From assembly GCF_030272615.1 (NCBI RefSeq), contig NC_081414.1, positions 333,795,427-333,855,426 of the forward strand: 60,000 bases of DNA, read 5' to 3'. Source of the DNA: Cryptomeria japonica. Taxonomy: Eukaryota > Streptophyta > Pinopsida > Cupressales > Cupressaceae. Every line of letters begins with the position of its first letter. Positions within the stretch are counted from its first letter, which is position 1. This document shows positions 44,293 through 55,300 of the stretch, in pieces. The notes under the pieces were generated by a model, which was not told the origin of the DNA, did no database searches, and saw only the letters and a list, made by a program, of their open reading frames with translations. A program made the position numbers and the translations under genes.

Positions 44293-46404
44293 GAGTACTT
44301 GCCTATGTTGGAGTCACGGGAGAGATTCCCATCGACTCAGAGATTGCGACCTGAGCTGACAGCTAAGGAGTGAGCTACCATCGAGGAGATGGGCTTGAGA
44401 CATGTGCTATATGTGCCTGAGTTTCGGGCAAACATGGGACTGTTGACTGCACTTGCCGAGAGATGGCATTCTGAGACATGCACTTTCCATTTGCCGATGG
44501 GTGAGATGACAGTCACCCTTCAGGATGTCTACAGGATTCTGCATATACCGATTGATGGAGATTTGATTCCATATGATCGTGATGGAGACAGGGAGGCATT
44601 GAGATGGGTGTTTCAGGATCCCGGCCTAGAGATGAGGGCAGGACATGTGGCATGGGACACCATGACAGCCACAGGGTTAGCATTGCCAGCGGTGATCAGA
44701 GGAGCTATCAGTGGGTTCTTGTGTCCAGATAGGGCGACACGGGGATTGGCAGTGGGCTGGGGTGGAGCACTGGAGACACTGGTGACGCAGCACACCAGAT
44801 ATGCTTGGGGACCACTTGTGTTGGCCCACTTATATTATGAGCTTCACTAGTTTGTATACCATGGGTCAGTTGGATTGGGCTACGGGGTGACACTACTGCA
44901 GGTTTGGGCTTACGAGCATCTGCCGATTACCCGACCGATACACTTCAGGGGTAGAGGTCATGGACGCAGCTTTGTTCATTTATATGACATGATCACCTCG
45001 CAGCCACGGATTGGCAGGTTAGAGCATTGGCGGCGAGTGATAGATGACATTGATGTAGTCATCTGGAGATCGTATCTAGGATGCGAGGAGTGGGAGGATG
45101 ATGCAGTGGAGCTGCCCTACACCTTCCGGAGTAGGTACCTGATTGGGCAGATGCCCTATATATTAGAGAGACAGCTAGTGTACAGGGTATGCAGGCAGTA
45201 TGGCAGGATCCAGAGGATGCCGCGAGGCTCAGGTATGTATGCTCGTACAGTTAGGGATCAAGCGCAGTTTGGGCCTTTATTGTCATATGATCAGGCGCTG
45301 ACATAGCTGGCAAAGATGGTGCCTGTACCCTGGGATATGTGGCCAGAGATCGAGGACACCGGGATGGATGCAGAGTATGCAGCATATTGGGCAACGCATC
45401 CATTCCCCTGATTGACAGATCCAGGAGAGCTACTAGATGGAGATGGAGGAGGAGATGATGATGATGATGGTGGGGGTGATGGGGCTAGAGGCCGATGAAG
45501 GTGGAGGGGAGTAGTGGGAGAGAGGTGAGTTGCACCTCGGAGGGAGGGTGGGGAGGAGAGGTAGGCTCGAGTGGTGAGGGGTCACGGTGGATTGCCCTTA
45601 CAGGTACCAGTAGAACAGGGTCCCAGGCAGGTTCAGAGACAGGGACAGGTATAGGGACAAGTACAGGTGCTAGTACAGGCACAGGAGTAAGGACGGAGAC
45701 AGGGATAGGTACAGGTGCCAGTATAGGCACAGGAGCAGGGACGGAGACAGGGACAGGTACAGGTGCCAGTATAGGCACAGGAGCAGGGACGGAGACAGGT
45801 ACAGGCACAGAGGCATGTACAGAGACAGGTACCCATACAGGCACCAGTACAGGTACAGATACAGGTATAGGGGCAGGCACCCACAGAGGGAGAGCCACTG
45901 GCAGAGGCAGAGGGGGCTGACTCAGAGGAGGATGAGCTGATTGAGCTCAGGGAGATCTGCCAGGGCTAGGCAGATGAGATACAGGAGCTGGAGAGGGAGA
46001 GGGATCAACTCAGGATGAGGCTCAGAGATATTGAGCGGGAGAGAGATCAGGCTATCCAGTGCTATACATAGGCTGAGACAGCGCTGAGGGCTGGGAGACA
46101 GGCAGTGGAGGACACAGGGGCAGGATATGCATATGTCCTGTGGGCCGGAGAGGAGATAGGGTACTGGAGGGACCTCTACTACGGTGCAGTGCCAGCAGAT
46201 CAACGGGCGAGGAGCTTCCATAGACCGTCGCGTACAGCGACAGCTGCGGGAGGGAGTCAGAGGAGGCAGGCATCTAGTGGTGGGGTCATGGGTCCTCCAC
46301 CACCACCAGATAGAGGGGGCAGGCAGGATGATCCTGGGGCGGGTCCTTCAGGGGCTCAAATTCCATCGAGGCCAGGCGGCTCCGAGGGAGGGAGTTCATC
46401 ATAG
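44293..46404 (+). pseudogene. PMD gene exon 2
   Basis: After YLPMLESRERFPS the PMD begins near 44374: IEEMGLRHVLYVPEF, LAERWHSETCTFHLPMGEMT, VTLQDVYRILHIPIDGD, then WGPLVLAHLYYELH, LGYGVTLLQVWAYEHL and FRSRYLIGQMPYILERQLVY. These are the conserved blocks of the family (WHxETxTFHLPxGEMTITLxD). Stops in frame include 44371 (TGA), 44848 (TAG), 45304 (TAG) and 45409 (TGA), each one transition from Arg or Gln. The tail from 46105 is open to a TAG at 46402 and ends PGGSEGGSSS. Confidence 0.75.
45640..45870 (+). repeat. 48-bp coding minisatellite in the PMD gene
   Basis: Units near 45660-45800 read ACAGGTACAGGTGCCAGTAT then AGGCACAGGAGCAGGGACGG then AGACAGGG. In the gene's frame a unit gives a Gln/Val/Pro-rich repeat ([15 protein letters not shown]-like); in the next frame it gives Gly/Thr repeats, and on the minus strand Pro/Val repeats. 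Those other open frames are by-products of the repeat. Confidence 0.75.
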
Positions 46405-48105
46405 CCTTAGAGGGCTCCCATTGTATCAATGTTGTACCATTCTTTAGTATGGTAGACACCTGCGGGTGATTGTAGCCATATGATTTTGACATCATTGTAT
46501 CATGACACTTTTGATTATATATATGAGATGATTCATCTTTGCGGCAGCTATATGCATGTGTACCTATGTGATGAGATGTTTAATGATGTATGCTTATGAT
46601 ATGGATGCAAATATGTATGTAATGCAATATTTTTTTGTTCTTTTATGTTTTATATGTGTATGCATGATGCAAATGTGAATGTAAGTAATGCAGATGAATA
46701 TGATAATGCAAATGTAAATTGTGCTAACAGGTGTTGTGTGCAGGATGTGATGCAGTTGTGACATCTATATGTATGTATGAAATGCTTATATGTGGTAATG
46801 TAGGTGCAGCTACATGAAATGCAAATATTTTTGGTGTGTCATTATACTCAGTCATGTGATAGCAGGCTATGCGGACTCGAGAAGGATGATGGAAGTCAAT
46901 CAAGAAAGGGGGGATGGAAGACAGAAGATATGAAAGTGAAAGAGCTTCTTGTGTTTTATCATCATTGAGCTTTATTATGGCAAAATAGGTTATGACAATC
47001 GAGGCATATGTTCGACCCAGAAAGTCATTGTACCCGTTTGCATGGAGATAAGACAGTCACAAACAAGGAATGCCCCAATTCATACTAGACTCACAGTGTC
47101 CTCATATCCTTGGACAAGTCATAGCATTACTAAGAGACAATCCACAGACAGCAAATACAAATAGGTGACGATACCCATCCTCGCCTTTCTAGTCAAAGAC
47201 ATCTGGGAGATAGAATCTCTAGTCAAAGACATCCCGGAAAAGCTAAAAGACATGTCACCAAAAAAGATGAAATCAAAAGAAAACCAAGACTCGACACCAA
47301 CATCCACTGTAGTCCTCAAGTTTAGTGTCTCTTGTCACTTGTATAAGTCTTATTTGATTGTGGTCACAATGTTTACTTTCACAGAAAGGATAGATAGCAC
47401 TGAACCATATGTTGTCTGAGTCTGTTGAAAGATTTGATTTGTTGAAGCCCATTGTTGCTGCTATCTCATCTGAAACTAACTGAATCCATGAAGCTAATAC
47501 TTTATTGCGAAGAAGATGAGACCTTATTGCGGATCTGCAATGCAAATGTTGCTTTATTGCGGATTGTGTGCGAATAGACTGAAGAAAGCTGGAAGAAACT
47601 TTACTCCTTGAAACATGTGATGTTCTCAATTCCACACCCATCACTAGACGTAGGATTTTGCCTTAGCCACAGATAGGATCTGATTTATTATGGATGGAAA
47701 GGGAGGCGAAAAGGGAGGTTTATTATGAATGGCTAACCAATCTTGAGTAGATCAATAACAAGCCATGATGGGAATGTGTAAGTTTATTATGGATATATAG
47801 GCTGTGAGTGTGTGCAAAGTGAAAGGATAAGATTGAATCCTGAAGGAGGGAAGAGCAATGTCTCTACACATGGCACTGGTGACCCAATTTTCACCATGGT
47901 ACTTGCCTAGGGCACCACCGAAGTGGTTTTCACCATTGGACGAAATTATTTCTCTTTACTTTTTTTGATTTTTCAATGTTTTTTGTGTCACAAGGCGCCT
48001 GTTTGCCAGGTTTTCACCAAGTAACGATTTTTTTGTTTTATAATTTTTTTGTATTTTTGAATTTTTTGATTTTTTTGTATTTTTGAATTAGGATACTCTA
48101 AAGAG
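46405..48105. other. Noncoding region between the PMD gene and pol
   Basis: No gene is supported on either strand. 46500-46800 is rich in ATG/TATG words (ATGATGTATGCTTATGATAT); 47470-47780 repeats TTTATTGCGGA and TTTATTATGGA phrases. From about 47875 to 48105 lies the post-pol block shared with the LARD. Open frames at 47165-47419 (plus) and 47273-47644 (minus) have no protein-like features. Confidence 0.55.
47875..48105 (-). other. Post-pol block shared with the LARD
   Basis: On the minus strand, just after the pol stop: an A-rich run with TTCAAAAATACAAAAAAAT, GTGAAAACCTGGCAAACAGG near 48020-47995, and GGCAAGTACCATGGTGAAAA near 47915. The LARD has the same parts at 14515-14640. Confidence 0.7.
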
Positions 48106-49002
48106 CTATGTGTAGAACCTACGAAAGTGCATGTTGTTGATAGGATCCTCCAAAGATTCACCTTCTGTAGTTGAGAGCTGATATGCCCTAGATCCATATG
48201 TTGTTGTAACGATGTAAGGACCAAGCCAGTTTGGTTCGAACTTGCCCTTCTTCTCTCTGTCTTGCTGATTCTTGGGGTTTTCTCTGAGAACCAAGTCACC
48301 TACCTCAAATGTGCGAGGCTTGACCTTGTAATTGTAGCTATGACTCATTCATTGTTGGTAATCCTTGAGATGATTAAAAGCAGTTTGTCTCCGTTCATCC
48401 AGCAATTCTAGTTCTTGTAAGCGAGAGACCCTATAGTCTTCATCAGTGATGATGTTTTGCAAAGAGACCCGTAAAGAGGGTAACTCAACCTCAATAGGCA
48501 AGATGGCTTCAGAACCATAAACAAGTGAATAGGGTGTAGCTCCTGTAGGTGTACAGACACTTGTGCGGTAGGCCCAAAGTGCAAGATTGAGTTGGATATG
48601 CCAATTACGGCCAGCGTCGTCGACTGTCTTCTTGAGGATTTTAAGGATTGTTTTATTAGACGCCTCAGCTTGGCCATTACCTTAGGGGTAGTACGGTGCA
48701 GAGAAACGATGGGAAATATGGAAGTGGTCATAGAGTTCGCGAACATCCTGATTTTTGAAGGGACGCCCATTATCAGTGATAATGGAAACCGGAATACCAT
48801 ATCGACAAATGATATAGTTAAGGATGAATGTAGCAATTTGTTTTCCAGTAACTTGTGTGAGAGGCACGGCTTCAATCCATTTTGTAAAATACTCTGTGGT
48901 AGTGATAATGAATTTATGACCATTGGAAGAAGGAGGGTGAATCTTACCTATGAGATCAAGTCCCCACTGACAAAAGGGCCAAGGAGACGCAAGTGGTTGT
49001 AG
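48106..49002 (-). pseudogene. Tat-like element integrase core and C-terminus
   Basis: In one frame with the upstream pol. Visible on the minus strand: catalytic Asp in GLDLIG near 48960, VSIITDNGRPFKNQDV (second Asp) and, directly after a TAA, GNGQAEASNK (Glu). 48106-48348 holds the C-terminal region: TFEVGDLVLRENPKNQQD, LGPYIVTTTYGSRAYQL, and ends FRRFYT followed by TAG. Stops at 48682 (TAA) and 48349 (TGA) fit Gln CAA and Arg CGA. Confidence 0.88.
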
Positions 49003-50472
49003 TTATTGTGCTAGTGCATGTATGAGGTCTCCATGAATTTGACATTGCTTACATTTCTTGACAAACTGATATGAGTCTTTTTCCATATTGGGCCAGTAAT
49101 ATCCAGTCCTAATGAGTTTCTTGGCCAAGGTAGGACCACTAGCATGTGGACCACATATCCCTTCATGCGCTTCACGTAATGCAATTTGAGCTTCATCACT
49201 TTCTAGACATCTAAGAAGAGTGCCATCTAGACCTTGCCGGTATAGGATATCAGCTAAAATGACATATCGAGAGGATTGGCGAATGAAGGTGCGGCGTTGG
49301 TTATTTGATAGATCAGGAGGTAGGATATTGTCGCGAAGGTATGTGAAGATGGAACCATATAACTGGGATTCGGGACCGACAACACATATCATTTCAGTAG
49401 GAGTGATCTCATATGAAGGGACCAAAAGGTTATCCACCAAGAACTCATAGCGGGTCTCGTTTGGAGGTAAATCAATCAATGAAGCAATTGTAGCCATGGC
49501 ATCTGCGGCTCGATTCTGCTCTCTTGGTATCTGCTCAAAATCTATCTTTGTGAAGTGTTGTTTTAGATCATCCACCATTTGTTTATAAGGCATTAACTTT
49601 TCATCTTTTGTTTGATAATCACCAGTTGCTTGACGGATAACAAGTTGAGAATCCCCAAAAACACGAAGTTCCTGGATCTTCCACTGAACTGCAATTCGTA
49701 ATCCAGTTGTTAATGCTTCATATTCCGCTATATTGTTAGTGCAAGGAAATGATAAGCGGTATGATTTTGGTATAGAATCACCTTGAGGAGTTATAAAGAG
49801 AATACCAGCTCCTGCCCCATGCTGTGTGTATGAGCCTTCAAAATATAGTTGCCATGGCCTTGTATGTGATATTGTTAAAATGGATTCATCTGGAAATTCT
49901 GAATTTAGAGGAACATCATCAATCATGGGGGCATCTGCTAATTGATCCACGATGGCTTGTCCTTTTATTGCTTTTCTGTCCACATACTCGATGTCGAATT
50001 CACTAAGGATCATTACCCATTTGGCCAGTCGCCCAGTAAGTGTTGCTTTATTGAGAAGGTATTTCAATGGATCTATCCTTGCAACTAACTTAGTCTTATG
50101 AGTAAGCATGTAATGTCATAATTTCTGTGAAGCAAAGACCACGGCGAGACATGCACGCTCGATTGGTGTGTAGTTTAGCTCATATCCCACCAATGTGCGA
50201 CTGATATAGTATATGGCTTTTTCCTTGCCTTCAGCAATTTGTTGCGCTATGAGTGCCCCCAGTGCTGTTGGAGTAGCTGAAATGTATAATAACAGTGGTT
50301 GATCTGGAACTGGTGGCATCAGAACTGGCGGATTCAAAAGATAATCTTTGAGCATCTGAAAAGCCTGTTGACAGTTGTCATCCCATTTAAATTTGATGTT
50401 TTTATGTAGCAAGTGTTGAAAAGGATTGCACTTATCTGCAAGTTGTGCTATGAATCTTTGTATAGACTGGAG
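49003..50472 (-). pseudogene. Tat-like element RNase H, second RNase H and integrase zinc region
   Basis: 50116-50412 holds the first RNase H (LLLYISATPTALGALIAQQI, AIYYISRTLVGYELNYTPIE). After TGA (50116) the frame continues to 50109-49003: LVARIDPLKYLLNKATLTGR, then the second, cellular-like RNase H (WQLYFEGSYTQHGAGAGILF, NIAEYEALTTGLRIAVQ, FGDSQLVIRQATGDYQTKDE, NRAADAMATIASL), then the integrase zinc region (EAHEGICGPHASG, CKQCQIHGD). In the second RNase H the first Asp of the expected FDGS is Glu (FEGS). The second RNase H is the reason for the Tat call. Confidence 0.88.
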
Positions 50473-52275
50473 TCACCCTTGTAAGGATCGAAGTTGACTG
50501 ATATTTCGGGGTGGCGGCATGTCCAAGATAGCCTTGACTTTTGCTGGATCCGCTTCAATTCCTCTTTTGGACACAATGAATCCTAGGAGCTTCTCGGAGG
50601 TTACTCCAAAGACACATTTCTTGGGATTTAATCTTACTTTGTATTTTTCCAACCGATCAAAGGCAACTGAAAGTATGTCCAAAGGTGTATTTCTATCTAT
50701 TGATTTGACCAGGAGGTCATCAACATAATCTTCCACAGTTACATGCATGAGATCATGAAAGATAGTAGTCATAGCTCTTTGATATGTAGCACCTGCATTC
50801 TTTAACTCGAAAGGCATGACATTCGAGCAGAAAGTTCCCCACGGACAAGTAAATGTTGTTTTATGTTGATCCTCGGGTGCAATTCTTATCTGATTATAGC
50901 CAGAGAATCCATCCATTAATGATAGCATTTCATGACCTGATATGAGATCAACAATCAAGTCAATGTTTGGTAATGGGAAGTCATCCTTTGGACAAGCTTT
51001 GTTGATGTCTCTGAAATCTGTACAAATTCTGATGCTGCGGTCTGGTTTACTGACAGGTACCAAGTTAGAGATCCATTCAGGATAATCAATTGGACATATG
51101 AATCCGACATCGAGTAATTTCTCAAGCTTTGCTTTGACTAGTAATGCCACTTGTGGATGCATTTTTCTCAATTTCTGTTTTACTGGTTTTGCCCCCGATT
51201 TGACTGTCAGATGATGCATTACCAAATCCGGATCCAATCCAGGCATATCAGCGTATGACCAGGCGAAGTTGATTTGTCGCTCTTTGAAGAAACTTATGAA
51301 TGTTGACCTTTCAGACTCCGTCAATGATTGAGCTAGGAATATGTTGTGTGGAACCTCTTCTATACCGATGTTTGTTTTGATAGTCTCCTCTACCAACATG
51401 GATGATTTTTCCTCATATGATGCTGGGAGAATGTCGAGCCTTCCATCTTCGGGCACCTCCGAGAGGTTTTCACCCTCAGATACGTCCTTTCTTTTTACTT
51501 TTTTGGGGTCAGATAGCGCCACAGTGTGGTTTTCGCCATAAGACCCTTGATTTGTTCTTATTTTCACATTTTTGCGACTGGAAGGTCCGACACCCTCACC
51601 AAAATATGCCACGCTATTGAGTTCTATGGTGTATCCCGCTTTATGGTCTCCAGGGGGAAGATCATTTCTTATGCCTAGATAATCAATAAAAGCTTCATCG
51701 TTTTGGAATGTATCCAACTGTGGAGGTCCTTCATTATCCCAATTAATGAGTTGGTGATGAACAAGGGGAAGGCCTTTAATGTTTTCGGAGTTTGCAGGGT
51801 TAAGAGTGAAGATGTGGTTATATTCGGGTATGTCAAGGTAATTATCGAAGTCATTGATGGCACTCTCCTCATCAGTCTTGATCGTGAACGAATCCAAATT
51901 ATCATCACTAGTAGCGCATTCCGGAACAGGTGTTCTCATCCTATGTGATTTCAACCTAGAACCTTGAGACAAGGACTGTATAGACTCCTCATGGGTTGTT
52001 TCTTGACCAACTTTGAATTTGTTATAAAATTCCTCCTCTTCTATGGGTTCATCTGGCTCTCTGAATGTCTCGGTGAGCCCATAGTGACTGGAGGATTTGT
52101 CTGAACCCCATTCCCATTCGTTGGAGTCTGTGGAATAGCGATCCTCTTGTTGAATTTTGGCAATTTTGATTTGTGATGCCTCTTCTGTCCTTTTAGTGTG
52201 GATCTTGGAAGTCAGAAAACCAAGTCCCTTCGAGCGTTCCCTTTTTACAGTCAATTCAGGTTGTAAGGGCTCCAT
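50473..52275 (-). CDS. Tat-like element linker and reverse transcriptase (600 codons)
   Basis: Residues 1-300 are an acidic, low-complexity linker. The RT begins near 345 (SYADMPGLDPDLVMHHL), with KPVKQKLRKMHPQVALLVK, RICTDFRDINKACPKDDFPL, SLMDGFSGYNQIRIAPEDQH and the intact active site DYVDDLLVKS at residues 516-525. It ends at TGA (50473) in LRSLQG, where the family continues with Arg; CGA-to-TGA explains it. The listed ATG is not the true start: the frame is open upstream to the TAG at 52375 and belongs to one Gag-Pol frame. Confidence 0.92.
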   Translation of the reverse strand: MEPLQPELTVKRERSKGLGFLTSKIHTKRTEEASQIKIAKIQQEDRYSTDSNEWEWGSDKSSSHYGLTETFREPDEPIEEEEFYNKFKVGQETTHEESIQSLSQGSRLKSHRMRTPVPECATSDDNLDSFTIKTDEESAINDFDNYLDIPEYNHIFTLNPANSENIKGLPLVHHQLINWDNEGPPQLDTFQNDEAFIDYLGIRNDLPPGDHKAGYTIELNSVAYFGEGVGPSSRKNVKIRTNQGSYGENHTVALSDPKKVKRKDVSEGENLSEVPEDGRLDILPASYEEKSSMLVEETIKTNIGIEEVPHNIFLAQSLTESERSTFISFFKERQINFAWSYADMPGLDPDLVMHHLTVKSGAKPVKQKLRKMHPQVALLVKAKLEKLLDVGFICPIDYPEWISNLVPVSKPDRSIRICTDFRDINKACPKDDFPLPNIDLIVDLISGHEMLSLMDGFSGYNQIRIAPEDQHKTTFTCPWGTFCSNVMPFELKNAGATYQRAMTTIFHDLMHVTVEDYVDDLLVKSIDRNTPLDILSVAFDRLEKYKVRLNPKKCVFGVTSEKLLGFIVSKRGIEADPAKVKAILDMPPPRNISQLRSLQG

Positions 52276-52374
52276 AACGCCTTCTTTGCGTAACCCAAGA
52301 GGGCTTTTTCCATCATACCCAAATTTTTGTAGAATCTTGAAGCCTTTGCCATATTTCTCACAGGGTATATTGAT
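52276..52374 (-). other. G-patch motif between protease and RT
   Basis: The 33 codons after the TAG at 52375 read INIPCEKYGKGFKILQKFGY followed by DGKSPLGLRKEGV and then MEPL. This fits the G-patch pattern (aromatic, then GxxxxxxLGxxxxGxxxP). G-patches recruit RNA helicases and occur after the protease in some plant gypsy elements and in some retroviruses. Confidence 0.65.
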
Positions 52375-55300
52375 CTAATCTTGTGTGTCATCTTCAATGT
52401 CTTTGTAGAGCATTTTGTATAAACCTTCCTCTTCCAGTTCGCCCCATCTTTGAAAGGTAGTAGGGTCCCATTTGAATACCATGATGGATATTTGCTTGTT
52501 AGGATGTGGCCTTCCATATTCTTTTGGAGAGCTCATGACTTGTCGTAAATACATGGTCTGATTTAAAGTGTATTCTCCCATGCCTTTGTCCTGAAATTTG
52601 CCTTTAAGTTCACCTTGTTTTGATGTCGAAGGTTTTAATGACTCAGGGTCAATGTATGCCGAAGAAGGAACAGCTTCACGATTACTGCGAATGATGGTCT
52701 CAGTATGTGATCTCAAGTTATTGCAATATATGAACGGATTAGGATCAACGTTAACTGTTACCTCGACTCCGTTGTGAGGAAACTTAATGCATTGATGATA
52801 TGTCGATGGGATTGCCCTCATTTCATGAATCCAAGGACGTCCTAGCAATATATTATAAGTGAGATCAAAATCTAGGACTTGGCAAACCACATCCTTTGTA
52901 ACTGGCCCAATTCTTAGAGGTAAGGTGACTGTGCCCTTGGATGAGCGCTCTTCATCATCATATGCCTTGATGGTGATTTGATTTTTTGAATTCACAGCTT
53001 TATCAGAATATCCCAATTGTTTAATGGTGCTCAATGTGCAAATATTTAGACCAGCTCCTCCATCTATCAGGACTCGTTTTATTCGATGTTTGTGTATGAA
53101 GGCTTCAATATGTAATGGTGCATTATGTGGCTGACTTACGGAGGCGTCATCGGCTTCTGTGAATGTAAGGGAATGTGGAATGGAAAGGTATCCCATCATG
53201 GCTTGAAACTGGTCCACGTTCAGATCAGTAGGAACGACGGTGTCTCTCAAGATTTTGTCAAGAATAGCTTTATGAGCGGGGGATATGCGTAAGAGCTCAA
53301 GGATGGAGATGAGCGCGGGTGTCTTCCCTAACTGTTCTACAAGGTCATACTCAAGTTTAGTAGATGAAGAAGCGGTGTTTTTAGTTGAAGCACCTGGCAA
53401 AGTAATTTTACCTCGACGAGTTGTAACATGACATTCAGAGGTAGGCTCTGAAGAAGATCCAACACCTCTTAGGACAATCTTGGGTCGCTGAGGAGGATTC
53501 TCAGGGTTTTTGTTCTTGATGGTAATAGTAGAGATATGATTGTCCATCGAGATATGATTGATAGTTGAATCATAGTTGTAAGGTTCTCTAGTATAGTTGG
53601 CTTGATCATCTGTGACTTTAGCTTTTCCCTTGTCTTGCTTTGGGAATGGTTCCTTAAACATCTCATGTTCTTGATTAGACGAATGTCCCTCAATCTCAAT
53701 GTCACCTCTATCAATGAGATCCAGTACGATGTTCTTCAGTCGATGACAATTTCCTGTCTTATGTCCCTTGCTTTTATGAAATTCACAATACTCATCATCA
53801 TTCCACCAATTTGGTTTAACCTTTGGTTCATATGGAGGAAAATCTAGAACTGTGATCACCTTGTTTGCCACCAACTTTTTGAAGACTGACTCAAGTGGTT
53901 CTCCCAAAGGAGTGTACTTCCTTCGTGATCTGGAAGTTGTTTGAGTATTCACTTGATTGTTTGTAGAACTTGATCCCGAAAAGATGAATTTGGGTCGCAC
54001 CGTGTTGGCATCAACAACACCATCATTGACTGTGTTCTTGTTTTTATTCCAAAATCTTGGCTTGTCTTTTCCTTTAAAGTCATCTTTGTTTTCCTTGAAT
54101 ATCTTAATGACTCCTTGTTCAATTAGGACCTTTTTTGTTGCTAAGCCCTTTTCAATGACATCCTTGAAGGTGGACAGACAAGCTTTTCTTAGATCATAAC
54201 CAATGTCTTTGTTAACATTTTGGGTGAACATTTCTACCATTTGTTTTTGTGGAATTTCGCAAGAACATCTACTGGCTAGATTTCTCCATCTTTGTAAAAA
54301 TGATGCAAAAGATTCTCCCTCTTTTTGCTTGGTGTTGCACAAAGTAGTGACTGATATGTCTATCTCTATGTTGTAGGAGAAATGTTGAATAAATGCCTCT
54401 GATAAGTCACCCCATGACTTAATACCAGGTGGAAGTTGGGAGAACCATTCCATAGCTTGATCACCTAAGCTTTGTGGGAATAATCTCATCAAATATGTCT
54501 CTTCTGCTGCTACCTCAATGCAAGCTGTGAAAAATTGTCTTATGTGTGCCTTAGGATCCCCTTTTCCTCTATACTTATCAAATTTAGGCATCACAAAGTG
54601 TGTAGGAAATGGAGGCATTGGAATGCTCTTGTCAAATGGATAAGGACATATGTCTCTCATTGTATATGTTGGCTTCGGTGTATTTATGTCCTCCATTTTC
54701 TTTTGTAAGTCCCTGATTTGTTGCTCCAAATTGCTCTTAGGTGGAGATCGACTTCTTGGACCATACCCCATGTTTGAGGCACCAATTGGAGGAAGAGCAT
54801 GTTGCATATATGGATAGTATTGATCATACACATGTTCATATGGAGGAGGTCTGTAATGATGCTGCATATATGGACCACTTGGTATAGATTCATGTTGAGG
54901 AACACCATATCTATTTTGTGCATGTATACCATACTCTATAGGCATGTCATGTTCTATTGTATTGCCCCCAAATTTGACATGAGGTTTCCTTGTGTCCAAA
55001 TTTTGAGCATGACTTGGAATATCCCATTGCTTTGGTGGTTGATCCTTAGCATTGATATGTGATTGAGCATATTTTTCTCCATAAGACTTCCATAATGGTC
55101 TGCGAAGGTGAGTATCATATGTTTGACCATGTGTATGTGGGACCTCTGGTTTTTGAAGCAAAGCTGATGGTGATTCAGGTACCATATGTGGTCCTCTATT
55201 TCCTCCACTATTAGGTCTCCTTTGATCCATGTTGGAGTGAGGTTGTTGCAAAGGTCTATGTTCCATTATTTGAGACATGTCAAAATCATGAGGTATCTTG

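Larger units (their letters stand above)
43421..46404 (+). pseudogene. Spliced plant mobile domain (PMD) gene, antisense to its host element
   Basis: ATG at 43421 opens a 22-codon exon; GTAAGT at 43487 and TTGACTGCAG ending at 44292 bound an intron in phase 0; exon 2 (44293-46404) keeps one frame for 704 codons. Exon 2 encodes the PMD (about 44389-45306), a Gln-rich repeat (45590-45890), an acidic and coiled-coil part (45910-46090) and a Pro/Gly/Arg-rich tail. PMD proteins such as Arabidopsis MAIN act in silencing and genome stability, and PMD ORFs antisense in Tat-lineage elements are known. At least ten in-frame stops fit CGA-to-TGA or CAG-to-TAG; no frameshift is needed. A promoter would lie in or just beyond the 3' LTR read in antisense. 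Confidence 0.78.

Noticed and set aside
45485-45920. Pro/Val-rich minus-strand and Gly/Thr-rich plus-strand frames
   Set aside because: These are by-products of the 48-bp minisatellite; the PMD gene's own frame (Gln-rich) is continuous with both flanks.
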